From Arthrobacter methylotrophus (lineage in GTDB: Bacteria > Actinomycetota > Actinomycetes > Actinomycetales > Micrococcaceae): a stretch of 64,000 nucleotides of DNA. Both the position numbers and the translations under genes were made by a program. Each line of letters opens with the position of its first letter. Position 1 is the stretch's first letter. The notes under the pieces are model-generated. The model was not told the origin of the DNA, searched no databases, and saw only the letters and a program-made list of their open reading frames with translations. This document shows positions 18,812 to 27,108 of this stretch, piece after piece. The stretch lies in NCBI RefSeq assembly GCF_039539965.1, contig NZ_BAABED010000001.1:930001-994000 (forward strand). Direction: 5' to 3'.

Positions 18812-20479
18812 ATGACGGAGAACCCAGCACAGGGCGCCGCGCCTGAGAACAATGGCCCCGAGAACCATGGTCCTGAGGGCACCGGCCAGGCGGAGGCGGA
18901 CAAGCAAGCCAATTCCCAGCCTACGGCCCCGCTGCCGGCATACCAGCCGGGTCAGGATTTCACAGCCAAGCCCGAGTACGCTGCGCAGCCAGACAACTCA
19001 GCGCAGCCCCCGGCAGCTCCCGCGCCGTGGGCCCACGGCCCCGAAAACGCCACCGAGCAGATCCAGGCGCAGCACGGCGCGCCGCAAAACGGGGGGCCCC
19101 AGCACAGCTCGGCCCCGCGGCATCCGGAGCCCCAGCGTCCGGACTACCCTGCCGGGCAAGGGAACCACTATCCGCAGCACCAGCCTTTCTACGGTGGGCC
19201 GAACCCCGCGCAACACTTTCCCACACAGCAGTTCCCGGCGGCGCCCCACCAAGGCGGTCCCGGGGCTGGCCCCAAGCGCAAGCCGGTCTTTGGCGTCGGC
19301 ACCCTGGTAGCCAGCATCCTGGCGGCCGGACTGGTGGGTGGCGGCGTCGTGGCAGCCAGCGATCAATTGTTCGCCGGCCGGACCCCTGCCGCGGCCAGCA
19401 GCAGCCAGACCGGGACGGTCATCGTTAACAACACGGATGACGTCAACGCCATCACCGCCGCAGCGGCCAAGGCCTCGCCCAGTGTCGTGACAATCATGGC
19501 TTCCAGCGGAAGCCAAGGGGGCACCGGTTCGGGGATCGTCCTCGACGATCAGGGACACATCCTGACCAACACCCACGTGGTGACCCTCGACGGCGCCAGC
19601 GCCAACGCCGCACTTGAAGTGAAGTTCAGCGATGGGCGGGTCATGAAGGCGACCGTTGTTGGTACAGACCCGCTGTCGGACCTTGCCGTCATCAAGGTTG
19701 ACAACGCCACGGGCTTGGTCCCGGCCACACTGGGTGATTCAAGCAAGATCAACGTTGGGGACAACGCCATTGCCATCGGTGCCCCGCTTAACCTGCCGGG
19801 CACCGTCACCGACGGCATCGTGTCCACGCTCAACCGCACCATCAGCGTGGCGTCCTCGGCCGTTCCCAACGGGGGCTCGGACAACTCGCAAGGCGGCGGC
19901 CAAGGCGGATTCCAGTTCGCTCCTCCAGGCGGCGGCCAGAGCCAGCAAAGCTCGAGCCAGGGCACCGTGTCGCTCAACGTGATCCAGACCGATGCAGCCA
20001 TCAACCCGGGCAACTCCGGCGGGGCCTTGGTCAACACGAAGGGCGAGATTATCGGCGTCAACGTGGCGATCGCCTCTGCGGGTAGCAGCAGTTCCTCCTC
20101 GTCGTCCAGCGGAAACATTGGAGTGGGATTCAGCATCCCGATCAACAACGCGAAGCGTATTGCGCAGGAAATCATCAAGAACGGCAAAGCCACCCACGGG
20201 CAGTTCGGCGTCAGCGTCCAGCCCAAGTCGGCTACCGGCAGCAGTTCCGGGTTCTCGGTGGGCGCGCAAGTGGCAAGCGTGACTTCCGGTTCCGCGGCTG
20301 AGAAGGCAGGCATCAAGGTGGGCGACGTCGTGACCAAGTTCGCCGGCAAGGACATCACCGATCCCGAGCAGCTCACAGCGGCTGTCCGAGAACAGCCGGC
20401 AGGCGCAACGGTCAAGGTGACCGTCCAGCGCGGCGGGCAGTCCCAGGACCTCGACGTGACCCTGGACGCAGCCCCGTAA
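18812..20479 (+). CDS. HtrA/DegP-like membrane serine protease with PDZ domain
   Basis: 555 residues. About 150 disordered Pro/Gln/Asn-rich cytoplasmic residues lead into one membrane segment (FGVGTLVASILAAGLVGGGVVAA), then a trypsin-like domain with catalytic His255 (ILTNTHVV), Asp290 (DPLSDLAVIKV) and Ser402 (AINPGNSGGALVN). A Gly/Ser/Gln-rich insertion precedes the Ser region, and a C-terminal PDZ domain covers about 460-550 (QVASVTSGSAAEKAGIKVGDVV). The ATG at 18812 has GAAAGGAAG upstream; the ORF extends 110 codons further without support. It degrades or chaperones misfolded extracytoplasmic proteins. It is divergent from the TPM gene. Confidence 0.92.
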   Translation: MTENPAQGAAPENNGPENHGPEGTGQAEADKQANSQPTAPLPAYQPGQDFTAKPEYAAQPDNSAQPPAAPAPWAHGPENATEQIQAQHGAPQNGGPQHSSAPRHPEPQRPDYPAGQGNHYPQHQPFYGGPNPAQHFPTQQFPAAPHQGGPGAGPKRKPVFGVGTLVASILAAGLVGGGVVAASDQLFAGRTPAAASSSQTGTVIVNNTDDVNAITAAAAKASPSVVTIMASSGSQGGTGSGIVLDDQGHILTNTHVVTLDGASANAALEVKFSDGRVMKATVVGTDPLSDLAVIKVDNATGLVPATLGDSSKINVGDNAIAIGAPLNLPGTVTDGIVSTLNRTISVASSAVPNGGSDNSQGGGQGGFQFAPPGGGQSQQSSSQGTVSLNVIQTDAAINPGNSGGALVNTKGEIIGVNVAIASAGSSSSSSSSSGNIGVGFSIPINNAKRIAQEIIKNGKATHGQFGVSVQPKSATGSSSGFSVGAQVASVTSGSAAEKAGIKVGDVVTKFAGKDITDPEQLTAAVREQPAGATVKVTVQRGGQSQDLDVTLDAAP

Positions 20480-20530
20480 CAGCAATACCCTAACTGCAGA
20501 TTCCAGCCGGGAATGAGCTGGCTAGTTTAC

Positions 20531-20570
20531 GACGACGGGCGGCACCACAGCGGTGCCGCCCGGCGTCGTC
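20531..20570 (+). terminator. Rho-independent terminator after htrA-like gene
   Basis: GACGAC-GGGCGGCACC (20531-20546) pairs with GGTGCCGCCC (20552-20561) and GTCGTC (20565-20570), leaving a small bulge; TGTTTTG follows. Confidence 0.8.
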
Positions 20571-20756
20571 TGTTTTGCGGCGGCAAGCGCGAGCAATCCT
20601 CGAAACAGGAGTTAACGCGGGACCGCGCTGTTGCCCGGGTTGCCCCGCAATATGCTTAGCTAGGACGAGCCCATATGCTGGGCACTCTTGGCCATGCGCC
20701 TAGTTGCTGGCCATCCCCGAGTATGGAAGGCTGCCTCGAACACAGTGGGAGATACA

Positions 20757-21557
20757 TTGAAGATTGTTGTTCTGGTCAAGCACGTCCCGGACGCGCAGTT
20801 CGACCGCCACCTCACAGGACCGGGCAACACCACGGACCGCGACGAGAGCATCCTGTCCGAATTGGACGAGTACGCGCTCGAAGCCGCACTTCAGCTCAGC
20901 GAAGCCCGCGGCGGCGCGAAAGGCGGCAACGAGGTCATCGCCTTGAGCATGGGTCCCGCCGGTGCCGTGAATGCCGTGAAGAAGTCCTTGCAGATCGGTG
21001 CCTCCTCAGGCGCACACCTCAGCGATGACGCCTTGGCCGGCTCGGACGCCGCCGCTACCTCACTGGCGCTCGCCGCGGCGATCCGGTATCTCGGTGCCGA
21101 TTCGCCCGTGGACCTTGTCTTGACGGGCATGGCCTCGACCGACGGCGAAACGTCCTTGGTTCCCGCCCAGCTCGCCGAACGGCTCGGGCTACCGCAAGTC
21201 ACTTTTGCTTCCTCCCTGGATGTCGATGGGGATCGCATCACCGCCCGCCGTGACGGCGACGCTCACGCGGACACCGTCGAGGCAACGCTGCCGGCCCTGG
21301 TCTCCGTGACGGATCAGATCAACGAGCCGCGATACCCCAACTTCAAGGGCATCATTGCCGCCAAGAAGAAGAAAATTACAGCCCTCACCCTGGCCGATAT
21401 CGGCGTCGATGCAGCCCAGGTGGGTGCTGCGGGTTCGCTCACCGCCGTCGAGACCGCGGAGGCGCGTCCGCCGCGCACAGCCGGCACCATCATCACTGAC
21501 GAAGGCGACGCCGGCATCAAGCTGGTTGATTTCCTGGCCGCCCAGAAGCTGCTCTAA
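20757..21557 (+). CDS. etfB: Electron transfer flavoprotein beta subunit, copy 2
   Basis: 266 residues from the TTG at 20757, chosen because the family N-terminus (KIVVLVKHVPDAQFDRHL) begins there and GGGAG precedes it; the ORF continues upstream to an ATG at 20688 without family sequence. Key blocks: DEYALEAALQLSEARG, EVIALSMGPAGAVNAVKKSLQIGASSG, LVLTGMASTDGETSLVPAQLAERLG, YPNFKGIIAAKKKK. It differs clearly from copy 1 in many positions, so this is not a recent duplication. It sits in the arrangement etfB-etfA-PIG-L; I judge this the general housekeeping ETF (inference). Confidence 0.92.
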   Translation: MKIVVLVKHVPDAQFDRHLTGPGNTTDRDESILSELDEYALEAALQLSEARGGAKGGNEVIALSMGPAGAVNAVKKSLQIGASSGAHLSDDALAGSDAAATSLALAAAIRYLGADSPVDLVLTGMASTDGETSLVPAQLAERLGLPQVTFASSLDVDGDRITARRDGDAHADTVEATLPALVSVTDQINEPRYPNFKGIIAAKKKKITALTLADIGVDAAQVGAAGSLTAVETAEARPPRTAGTIITDEGDAGIKLVDFLAAQKLL

Positions 21558-21571
21558 GAGGATTCCGACAC

Positions 21572-22525
21572 ATGGCAAAAGCACTTGTATTCATTGACAA
21601 CCCGGGAGCAGCGCTCAAGAAGAGCAGCCTCGAACTCCTGACGATCGCCCGGTCCCTCGGGGAAGTGGCCGTTGCCTTCAACGGCGAGCTGCACGACGAC
21701 GTCGCCGCCGCCTTGGGGGCGCACGGCGCCTCGGTTCTCTACCGCCCGTCCGCTGCGGACCTCGACGACTACCTGGTTGCGCCGAAAGCCGCCTATCTTG
21801 CTGCGGCAGTTGCGGCTTCAGGAGCCGGGACCGTCCTCTTGGAGAACACGGCCGACGGCAAGGAGATCGCGGCGCGTCTCGGCGTGAAGCTCAACGCCGG
21901 CGTCATCACGGATGTCGTAGGTGTCGACGCTGACGGCACAGCCCACAAATCGGTCCTGGCCGGCTCGTATACCACCACGGCCAAGGCGCGCACCGCCGTC
22001 GCCGTCCTCACGGTCAAGCCGAACAGCGTTGACGTCGAGTCCCCGGCCGCGGCAAGCACGCCAGAAGCCGTCACCGTCGAGGTGCCCAGCGATGCCACGG
22101 CGAACGCCGCACGGATCACCGGACGCGCAGAAAAGGCCGCCAGCGGACGTCCCGAGCTCACCGAAGCCCGGATCGTGGTTGCCGGCGGACGCGGCGTCGA
22201 CGGCAACTTCGGCCCGCTGGGGGAGCTTGCCGACGCGCTGGGCGGTGCCCTCGGGGCGTCCCGTGCCGCCACCGACGCAGGCTGGATCGGCCATGACTAC
22301 CAGGTGGGCCAGACGGGCAAGACCGTGTCTCCGCAGCTCTACATCTCGGCAGGCATTTCCGGAGCGATCCAGCAGAAGGCCGGGATGCAGACCTCCAAGG
22401 TTATTGTCGCGATCAACAAGGACGCGGAATCGCCGATTTTCGAGATCGCGGACTTTGGCATCATCGGCGACCTTTTCAAGGTTGTTCCGCAGGCCACCGA
22501 AGAGATCAAAAAGCGGAAAGGCTGA
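21572..22525 (+). CDS. etfA: Electron transfer flavoprotein alpha subunit, copy 2
   Basis: 317 residues. The N-terminal domain begins KALVFIDNPGAALKKSSLELLTIARSLGEV; the C-terminal FAD domain has IVVAGGRGVDGNFGPLGELADALGGALGASRAATDAGWIGHDYQVGQTGKTVSPQLYISAGISGAIQQKAGMQTSKVIVAINKDAESPIFEIADFGIIGD. It pairs with EtfB copy 2, 14 bases upstream. It ends five bases before the PIG-L start, so the three genes form one unit. Confidence 0.92.
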   Translation: MAKALVFIDNPGAALKKSSLELLTIARSLGEVAVAFNGELHDDVAAALGAHGASVLYRPSAADLDDYLVAPKAAYLAAAVAASGAGTVLLENTADGKEIAARLGVKLNAGVITDVVGVDADGTAHKSVLAGSYTTTAKARTAVAVLTVKPNSVDVESPAAASTPEAVTVEVPSDATANAARITGRAEKAASGRPELTEARIVVAGGRGVDGNFGPLGELADALGGALGASRAATDAGWIGHDYQVGQTGKTVSPQLYISAGISGAIQQKAGMQTSKVIVAINKDAESPIFEIADFGIIGDLFKVVPQATEEIKKRKG

Positions 22526-22530
22526 TCCTC

Positions 22531-23310
22531 TTGTCTTCTGACGTTTCGTCAGCAAAGAGCCCGTTCAACGCCTCCACGGAGCGCGTTGAACGGGTGCTTT
22601 GTTTCACCGCCCACCCGGACGACGTCGACTTCGGTGCGGCCGGCACCATCGCGGCCTGGACCGCTGCCGGCGTCGAGGTCAGTTATTGCGTCATGACCGA
22701 CGGCGACGCCGGAGGCTTCGATCCCGCCCACCGCGCAGAGATCATCGCCATGCGCGCAGAGGAGCAGAGGCAAGCTGCGGCCCTCGTCGGCGTGACGGAC
22801 GTGCACTATTTCCATGAGCGCGACGGCTACCTGGAACCGACGCATGATGTCATGAGGCAAGTGGTGAAGCTGATCCGCGAAATCCGCCCCGATGTGGTCC
22901 TGGCCATGCATCCGGAACGCAATTGGGACAGGATCCAGAAGAGCCACCCGGACCACCTTGCCGTCGGTGAGATCGTGACCCGCGCGGTATACCCTGCGCT
23001 GGAAAATCCCTTCGCGTATCCGGAACTGGCGGAATCCGGACTTGCGGCCTTCAGGCTGCCCTGGTTGTGGCTCTTCGCCGGTCCCGAAGCGCGGGAGAAC
23101 CATTTCGTGGACGTCACGGGGCATGTGGACGCGAAGCTTGCCGCGATCCGGATCCACGCGAGTCAGCATCCCGATCTGGAGGGGATGGAACGGGCCGTCC
23201 GGGGCATGCTCGAGCACAATGCCTCGCGTGCCGGAATGCCCCGCGGCCGGAGCGCCGAAGCGTTCCACGTGGTTGAAGTCAACGGCTCCCAAACCATCGC
23301 AGGCTTCTGA
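22531..23310 (+). CDS. PIG-L (LmbE-type) zinc deacetylase
   Basis: 259 residues from a TTG at 22531 with GGAAAGG about 9 bases upstream. The zinc site of the PIG-L/MshB/Mca family is visible: AHPDDVDFGAAGTIA near the N-terminus and a downstream HPDH in SHPDHLAVGEI, plus GDAGG in VMTDGDAGGFDP. Family members hydrolyse N-acetylglucosaminyl-type substrates, including mycothiol intermediates and conjugates. Which amide this one cuts cannot be told from sequence. It is co-oriented with etfBA, so it may be in that operon. Confidence 0.85.
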   Translation: MSSDVSSAKSPFNASTERVERVLCFTAHPDDVDFGAAGTIAAWTAAGVEVSYCVMTDGDAGGFDPAHRAEIIAMRAEEQRQAAALVGVTDVHYFHERDGYLEPTHDVMRQVVKLIREIRPDVVLAMHPERNWDRIQKSHPDHLAVGEIVTRAVYPALENPFAYPELAESGLAAFRLPWLWLFAGPEARENHFVDVTGHVDAKLAAIRIHASQHPDLEGMERAVRGMLEHNASRAGMPRGRSAEAFHVVEVNGSQTIAGF

Positions 23311-23320
23311 AATTGCTGAT

Positions 23321-23336
23321 ATGTAACCTGTGTCAT
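23321..23336. promoter_or_regulatory. Possible operator in gluconate operon promoter
   Basis: ATGTAACCTGTGTCAT is an imperfect 16-bp dyad (5 of 7 arm positions match) in the AT-rich 70-base gap before gntK. AATCATATTTAATTG, further down, could hold the -10. The form recalls GntR-type operators, but no regulator gene adjoins it. Confidence 0.35.
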
Positions 23337-23384
23337 ATGCTTACACTCGTTTAAATCATATTTAATTGAGGAAGGCAGACTTTG

Positions 23385-23939
23385 ATGGCGAAGACTGCAC
23401 AACAACCGGTATTGGTGATCATGGGCGTCTCCGGTTCCGGCAAATCGACAGTGGCCGGTCTGTTGGCCGGACGGCTGGGTTGGGACCTCGCCGAAGGCGA
23501 TGACCTGCACCCCGAAGCGAACGTGGCAAAGATGCAGGCGGGCCATGCCCTCAGCGATGAGGACCGTTGGCCGTGGCTGGGCCTCATTGCCGATTGGATC
23601 AAGGAACGCACCGCGGCGGGAAAGCCCGGCATCATCACATGCTCGGCGTTGAAGAAGCGCTACCGGGATGTCCTTCGCGGCGAGGGGGTTGTATTCGTCT
23701 TCCTCCAGGGAAGTAAAGACCGGATTTCCGACCGGCTGGCTTCGCGCCACGGGCACTTCATGCCTGCCGCGTTGCTGGAATCCCAGTTCGATGCCCTCGA
23801 GGTGCCCACGGAGGATGAGAACCACATCTCGCTGTGTGTATCCGCTTCCCCCGCGGAAGAGGCTGACGAAATCGTCGACCGGCTCGGCTTCGAGGCCCAG
23901 ACGGTCCCGACGCCCCACATGCTTGGTGGCGCAGCGTGA
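23385..23939 (+). CDS. gntK: Gluconokinase
   Basis: 184 residues, the usual size. Phosphorylates gluconate to 6-phosphogluconate. The P-loop GVSGSGKST lies at about residues 15-23, then WDLAEGDDLHPEANVAKM (gluconate-binding region), LSDEDRWPWL, CSALKKRYRD, and FMPAALLESQFDALE, all conserved in GntK. The ATG at 23385 has GAGGAAGG 9 bases upstream, preferred to the adjoining TTG. The stop overlaps the permease GTG by GTGA, so kinase and transporter are coupled: uptake then trapping into the pentose phosphate pathway. Confidence 0.93.
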   Translation: MAKTAQQPVLVIMGVSGSGKSTVAGLLAGRLGWDLAEGDDLHPEANVAKMQAGHALSDEDRWPWLGLIADWIKERTAAGKPGIITCSALKKRYRDVLRGEGVVFVFLQGSKDRISDRLASRHGHFMPAALLESQFDALEVPTEDENHISLCVSASPAEEADEIVDRLGFEAQTVPTPHMLGGAA

Positions 23940-25309
23940 ACTGGACCGGGCACGACACCCAACTCCTTGTGGTCGCGGCGATCGGCATTGCGCTGATCGT
24001 CGTGCTGATCGCCAAATTCAAGGTCCACCCCTTCCTTTCCTTGGTACTCGGCTCGGCCTTTGTTGGCCTGGCATCCGGAGTCGGGCTCGACAAGGTGGTC
24101 AGCAACTTCGAAGACGGCGTGGGAGGCGTCCTGAAGGAAGTCGGCCTCCTGATTGCCCTGGGCGCCATGCTGGGGAAGCTCCTGGCAGACTCCGGCGGTG
24201 CCAACCGGGTGGTGGACACCTTGCTGGAGAAGGCCAGCGGCAACAAGGTGGTCTGGATGATCACCTTGGTCGCGGTCATCATCGGCCTCCCGATGTTCTT
24301 TGAGATCGGCCTCGTCTTGCTGCTTCCGGTGATTGTCCTGGTCACCCAACGGTCGCACATGTTGCTCATGCGCATTGCCATTCCGGCTCTCGCGGGTCTG
24401 TCCGTGTTGCACGGCTTGATCCCGCCGCACCCCGGCCCACTCATCGCCATCAGCGCGGTGAAGGCTGAACTGGGCACCACCTTGGCGTTGGGACTCCTGG
24501 TGGCCGTCCCCACGGTGATCATTTGCGGACCGCTGTTTTCCCGTTTGGCCGCGCGCTGGGTTCCCGTGGATGCCCCCGCGGTGGCCGGTGGCGTGGACAC
24601 CAAGCACGCCGTCGACCTCAGCGAAGTGAAGCGCCAGCCGACCTTTCTCGTCACTTTGCTGACCATCATTTTCCCGGTAGTACTCATGCTCCTGAAGGCC
24701 ATCGCGGACATTGTCTGGCCCGACGCCACCCACGCCCCGATGATCCGTACGTTCCTTGACTTCATTGGCCAGCCCCTCGTGGCGATGACCCTGGCTGTGC
24801 TCGCCGCCATGGTGACCTTCGGCTACGCCGTGGGCTTCACCGGTAGCAAGATCGCCGCGAAGCTCGGCAGCAGCCTCGGACCGATTGCCGCGATCCTGCT
24901 GATCGTGGGTGCCGGCGGTGGTTTCAAGCAGACCCTGATCGGCGCCGGCGTCGGTGACGCGGTCAAGAAATGGGCTGAGGGTGCCAACATGTCCGTGCTG
25001 GTCCTGGGCTTCATCGTGGCTGTGGCGCTTCGCCTGGCCACGGGCTCGGCAACAGTTGCCACGGTGACGGCTGCGGGCATCGTGGCTCCGTTGGCGAGCA
25101 GCCTGAGTCCGACGCATGCCGCACTCCTTGCTTTGGCCATCGGCGCCGGCTCGCTTTTCCTGTCCCATGTCAACGACGCCGGGTTCTGGCTCGTAAAGGA
25201 ACTCTTCGGCTTGACTGTCGGGCAGACGTTCAAGACGTGGTCGGTGATGGAGACGCTCATCTCGGTGGTCGCCTTCGCCTTTATCATGGTGCTCTCGCTG
25301 ATCATCTAG
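23936..25309 (+). CDS. gntP: Gluconate:H+ symporter, GntP family
   Basis: 457 residues, about 12 membrane segments, the family length. Characteristic stretches are FKVHPFLSLVLGSAFVGLASG, LIALGAMLGKLLADSGGANRVVDTLL, GLPMFFEIGLVLLLPVI, HGLIPPHPGPLIAIS and the C-terminal GAGSLFLSHVNDAGFWLVKELFGLTVGQTFKTWSVMET. Transports gluconate or related aldonates with protons. GTG start overlapping the gntK stop (GTGA). Confidence 0.92.
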   Translation: MNWTGHDTQLLVVAAIGIALIVVLIAKFKVHPFLSLVLGSAFVGLASGVGLDKVVSNFEDGVGGVLKEVGLLIALGAMLGKLLADSGGANRVVDTLLEKASGNKVVWMITLVAVIIGLPMFFEIGLVLLLPVIVLVTQRSHMLLMRIAIPALAGLSVLHGLIPPHPGPLIAISAVKAELGTTLALGLLVAVPTVIICGPLFSRLAARWVPVDAPAVAGGVDTKHAVDLSEVKRQPTFLVTLLTIIFPVVLMLLKAIADIVWPDATHAPMIRTFLDFIGQPLVAMTLAVLAAMVTFGYAVGFTGSKIAAKLGSSLGPIAAILLIVGAGGGFKQTLIGAGVGDAVKKWAEGANMSVLVLGFIVAVALRLATGSATVATVTAAGIVAPLASSLSPTHAALLALAIGAGSLFLSHVNDAGFWLVKELFGLTVGQTFKTWSVMETLISVVAFAFIMVLSLII

Positions 25310-25353
25310 CGGGACTACTCAGTGGCTAGTACGACTCAGCAGCTAGTACGACG

Positions 25354-25390
25354 ACGGCCCGTCCCAGGGGTTCCAGTGGGGACGGGCCGC
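25354..25390. terminator. Bidirectional terminator between gntP and tipA-like gene
   Basis: GGCCCGTCCC (25356-25365) and GGGACGGGCC (25379-25388) form a perfect 10-bp stem, extended by ACG/CGT pairs with a small bulge, in the 105-base gap between converging genes. Confidence 0.65.
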
Positions 25391-25414
25391 CGTCGCGCTT
25401 TCAGCCGGAAGAAG

Positions 25415-26176
25415 CTAACTGAGCTTTTCCGCCGCGTAAAGCTTGATGCCTTCCAGGAGGTAGGGCGCCAATCCGGGCCGGACCTTGTCGTAGTTGGCGC
25501 TGAATCGGGGGTCGTCCACGTACATTTGGCCCAAGCCCACATAAGATCTGGCGTTCGGCGTCCAACTGGCGCAGATCCACTTGTAGTGGCGGTCGACGGC
25601 GGCCTGGACCTCCGGGTGGTCCGCCGGAAGGGCGGCGTCGAAACAATGGGCCAGATCCTGGTTCAGGGCGGCATACTCGGCCATGAAGGCCTGCTTTTGG
25701 GCCGGTGTCAGGGCCGAATGCCGGGCGTTGCTCTCGTCGACGGCCCGATCGCCCCAGCGCTCGCGGGCCTCGGTTTCGTAGGGGTTCTGGTCGAAATCCT
25801 TGAAGATGTTTTCCGCGGTCATGGTTTCTCCTCGACGTAGTGCTGCGATAGTTGCGTCGACCGTCCTGGACATCCGGTCCATGCGGTCTCGCTCGGCCAG
25901 CAGCCAGTTCCTGTGCACGGCAAGCGCCTCGACAGGATCGGCCTGGCCGTCCAGAACCTCGCCGATGGTCTCGAGCCCCAGGCCAAGTTCACGAAGCAGG
26001 AGGATCCGCTGCAGGCGCAGCAGTTCGGGCTGGCCGTAGTACCGGTAGCCGTTATGCCCCGTGTGGGATGGCTCCAGTAGCCCGAGTTGGTCATAGTGCC
26101 GCAAGGTTCGCGAGGAAACGTTGCTGGCCTTGGCCACTTCGGAAATGGTCCAGGTACCGCCTTTGTCCTGCTTCAT
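25415..26176 (-). CDS. MerR-family regulator with TipAS ligand domain
   Basis: 253 residues. The N-terminal MerR winged helix (WTISEVAKASNVSSRTLRHYDQLGLLEPSHTGHNGYRYY) is followed by a dimerisation helix (LAERDRMDRMSRTVDATIAAL) and a C-terminal TipAS domain from about residue 130 (PYETEARERWGDRAVDESNAR; HPEVQAAVDRHYKWICASWTPNARSYVGLGQMYVDDPRF). This is the TipAL architecture: such regulators activate their own promoter when the TipAS domain captures peptide-like drugs. Unlike thiostrepton-binding TipAS from Streptomyces, I cannot see whether an adduct Cys is placed correctly; a Cys lies in KWICASW. A promoter dyad lies just upstream. Confidence 0.88.
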   Translation of the reverse strand: MKQDKGGTWTISEVAKASNVSSRTLRHYDQLGLLEPSHTGHNGYRYYGQPELLRLQRILLLRELGLGLETIGEVLDGQADPVEALAVHRNWLLAERDRMDRMSRTVDATIAALRRGETMTAENIFKDFDQNPYETEARERWGDRAVDESNARHSALTPAQKQAFMAEYAALNQDLAHCFDAALPADHPEVQAAVDRHYKWICASWTPNARSYVGLGQMYVDDPRFSANYDKVRPGLAPYLLEGIKLYAAEKLS

Positions 26177-26192
26177 GTATCCAGCGTAGAAG

Positions 26193-26207
26193 TTGACGCT
26201 ACGTCAA
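26193..26207 (-). promoter_or_regulatory. MerR-type operator of tipA-like gene
   Basis: TTGACG-CTA-CGTCAA, a perfect 6-3-6 inverted repeat 17 bases before the start codon at 26176. Reading toward the gene, TTGACG can also serve as promoter element, as expected for an autoregulated MerR-family gene. Confidence 0.6.
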
Positions 26208-26236
26208 GGTCAAGCTAGGGACAAGGTCAAGCTAGG
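26205..26236. repeat. 17-bp-period direct repeat at rskA stop
   Basis: CAAGGTCAAGCTAGG occurs at 26205-26219 and again at 26222-26236 (15 of 15 identical, period 17). The first copy overlaps the TipA-type operator; the second contains the rskA stop codon. Confidence 0.9.
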
Positions 26237-27107
26237 TGAGGGCGGCTGCTGCAACCGTGGGAAGCGTTGGTGTCTTGGAGCCGCCCAAAGGTTCCACGGT
26301 GATGCCGAGGGACGCCGCGCTGGAAATGCCCGAGACAACAGCAGGATGGCTCAAGGCTTCGGCGTCCATGAGCCCCTGGGATACAGGGGCGGAGCCGTCC
26401 TTGGGAATAAGCCACATCTGGTAGACCTTGCCCGCGGGGGGAGCGGGAACGCCGTTCATGCGGACCACTACGGCATTCTTCGAGGTGGAAATGGACACCG
26501 TGGCAGTGCCGCCGCCGTTGACGTTGACGGTGGCTTGGCGGACATCGCCGGCGTGCAGGACCTGGTTCACGGGGTCGTTCTGCCCGGCGACGTACACGCC
26601 AACGCCTATCCCGCCAATGGCAATCACCGCAGCGGCCGCAGCGGCCGCCACCCAACCACGGACACCGCCGAAGCGTCGCCGTCGGGTCCTGGCCTCTTCG
26701 AGATCCACGACGCCGGATGCACGTGCCGTTGCGGCAACGGCAGAGGCTTCGGGACCCGAAGCCGGAGCGGAGGCTGTTCGCGGGTCGGCGGAACCGGCTT
26801 GCCGGGGGAGTTGCCGGAGGATGTCCTCCAGCAGGCCAGCGGGAGGCTCCGCCTCGTCCGTGAACGTCGTTGCGAGCGTTTCGCGTGTTTGCCGAACCCG
26901 TTCCAGGAATGCCAGGCGAACAGGTGCGGTGGCAATGTAGTTGTCGATTTCAGCGCGTTCAGCGTCGCTTAGCGCATCAAGGGCATAGATCTCGGCGAGC
27001 TCCAGGACGCGGCCTTCAGCAAGGTCCGTGGCGATATTGCCAGCAAACATTCTGCGGAGGTAGCCGTCCTTCCCGAAGTTCCGGGTGTTGTCGTCGTGTT
27101 CGGTCAT
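26232..27107 (-). CDS. rskA: Anti-sigma factor, RskA type
   Basis: 291 residues. The cytoplasmic N-terminal anti-sigma domain carries LAEIYALDALSDAERAEIDNYIATAP, typical of RskA, followed by a Pro/Ala linker. One membrane segment (VAAAAAAAVIAIGGIGVGVYVAG) leads to the extracytoplasmic RskA domain with the family block GKVYQMWLIPKDGSAPVSQGLM and a C-terminus ending AAALT. It holds sigma K inactive at the membrane until regulated proteolysis. It starts one base after the sigK stop. The ATG at 27107 is the only sensible start. Confidence 0.92.
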   Translation of the reverse strand: MTEHDDNTRNFGKDGYLRRMFAGNIATDLAEGRVLELAEIYALDALSDAERAEIDNYIATAPVRLAFLERVRQTRETLATTFTDEAEPPAGLLEDILRQLPRQAGSADPRTASAPASGPEASAVAATARASGVVDLEEARTRRRRFGGVRGWVAAAAAAAVIAIGGIGVGVYVAGQNDPVNQVLHAGDVRQATVNVNGGGTATVSISTSKNAVVVRMNGVPAPPAGKVYQMWLIPKDGSAPVSQGLMDAEALSHPAVVSGISSAASLGITVEPLGGSKTPTLPTVAAAALT

Positions 27108-27108
27108 G

